Origin: Pseudomonas turukhanskensis
GTDB taxonomy: Bacteria > Pseudomonadota > Gammaproteobacteria > Pseudomonadales > Pseudomonadaceae
Direction of reading: 5' to 3'
Length of the DNA stretch: 64,000 bases
Assembly: GCF_027922365.1 (NCBI RefSeq)
Contig: NZ_BSFN01000005.1
Coordinates: forward strand, 124,001 to 188,000
Below are positions 63,213-64,000 of the stretch, piece by piece. Below the pieces are notes generated by a model that worked only from the letters and a program-made list of their open reading frames with translations, did not search any database and was not told the DNA's origin. How positions within the stretch are numbered: the first letter of the stretch is position 1; every line of letters starts with the position of its first letter. The translations under genes and the position numbers were made by a program.

Positions 63213-64000
<788 letters not shown>

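Overview
The window is chromosomal DNA from a Pseudomonas of the fluorescens/putida type (GC roughly 60 percent, dense operons, Pseudomonas REP-like repeats). Gene order follows, as I recall it, the P. aeruginosa PAO1 stretch from the imelysin/MexVW genes (about PA4371) to the division and cell wall cluster (about PA4418). The main difference is a macroglobulin (mag) operon sitting between the efflux genes and the col/gro region. I see no phage, insertion sequence, CRISPR array or tRNA.

Layout. 1-3.2 kb: end of an iron-linked periplasmic set (di-haem DUF1111 protein cut by the window edge, imelysin-like lipoprotein, DUF1513 protein). 3.4-5.1 kb: chemoreceptor behind a likely FliA promoter. 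5.3-9.6 kb: RND efflux adaptor and pump. 9.7-10.6 kb: short-chain dehydrogenase. 10.6-11.4 kb: gene-free, a large imperfect palindrome with a REP pair nested in it. 11.4-21.8 kb (minus): magF-E-D-C-B-A. 21.9-23.9 kb (minus): AEC permease, a small secreted protein, InaA-family kinase. 24.1-26.1 kb (minus): ColR/ColS; a PAP2 phosphatase diverges from it behind a sequence matching the ColR box. 27.3-30.8 kb (minus): groEL, groES behind a heat-shock-type promoter, fxsA, HugZ-like protein. 30.9-36.3 kb: FabG-like reductase, DUF481 protein, alkyltransferase-like protein, AmpG, MscS. 36.5-43.6 kb: YajQ, degenerate GGDEF response regulator, PanE, orphan histidine kinase, cobalamin adenosyltransferase, Nudix-ThiE fusion, GST. 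43.7-48.6 kb: ArgJ, SecA, DciA. 48.8-64 kb (minus): lpxC, ftsZ, ftsA, ftsQ, ddlB, murC, murG, ftsW, murD, mraY, murF, murE and the C-terminal part of ftsI (cut by the window edge).

Functionally the window is dominated by the cell envelope: peptidoglycan precursor synthesis and division, muropeptide recycling, lipid A synthesis and modification, mechanosensing, efflux, and the periplasmic Mag complex.

Two observations stand out. First, two of the domain-of-unknown-function Mag proteins carry recognisable peptidoglycan-enzyme signatures: MagC looks like an NlpC/P60 cysteine peptidase, and MagE looks like a penicillin-binding-protein-like domain joined to a SpoIID-like domain and a C-terminal HExxH segment. 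The operon may therefore be a wall-processing machine built around an alpha-2-macroglobulin. Second, four intergenic copies of a roughly 115-base element, all at gene 3' ends, share flanks and a central loop but have unrelated stem sequences that remain self-complementary within each copy. This is strong evidence for a selected folded structure.
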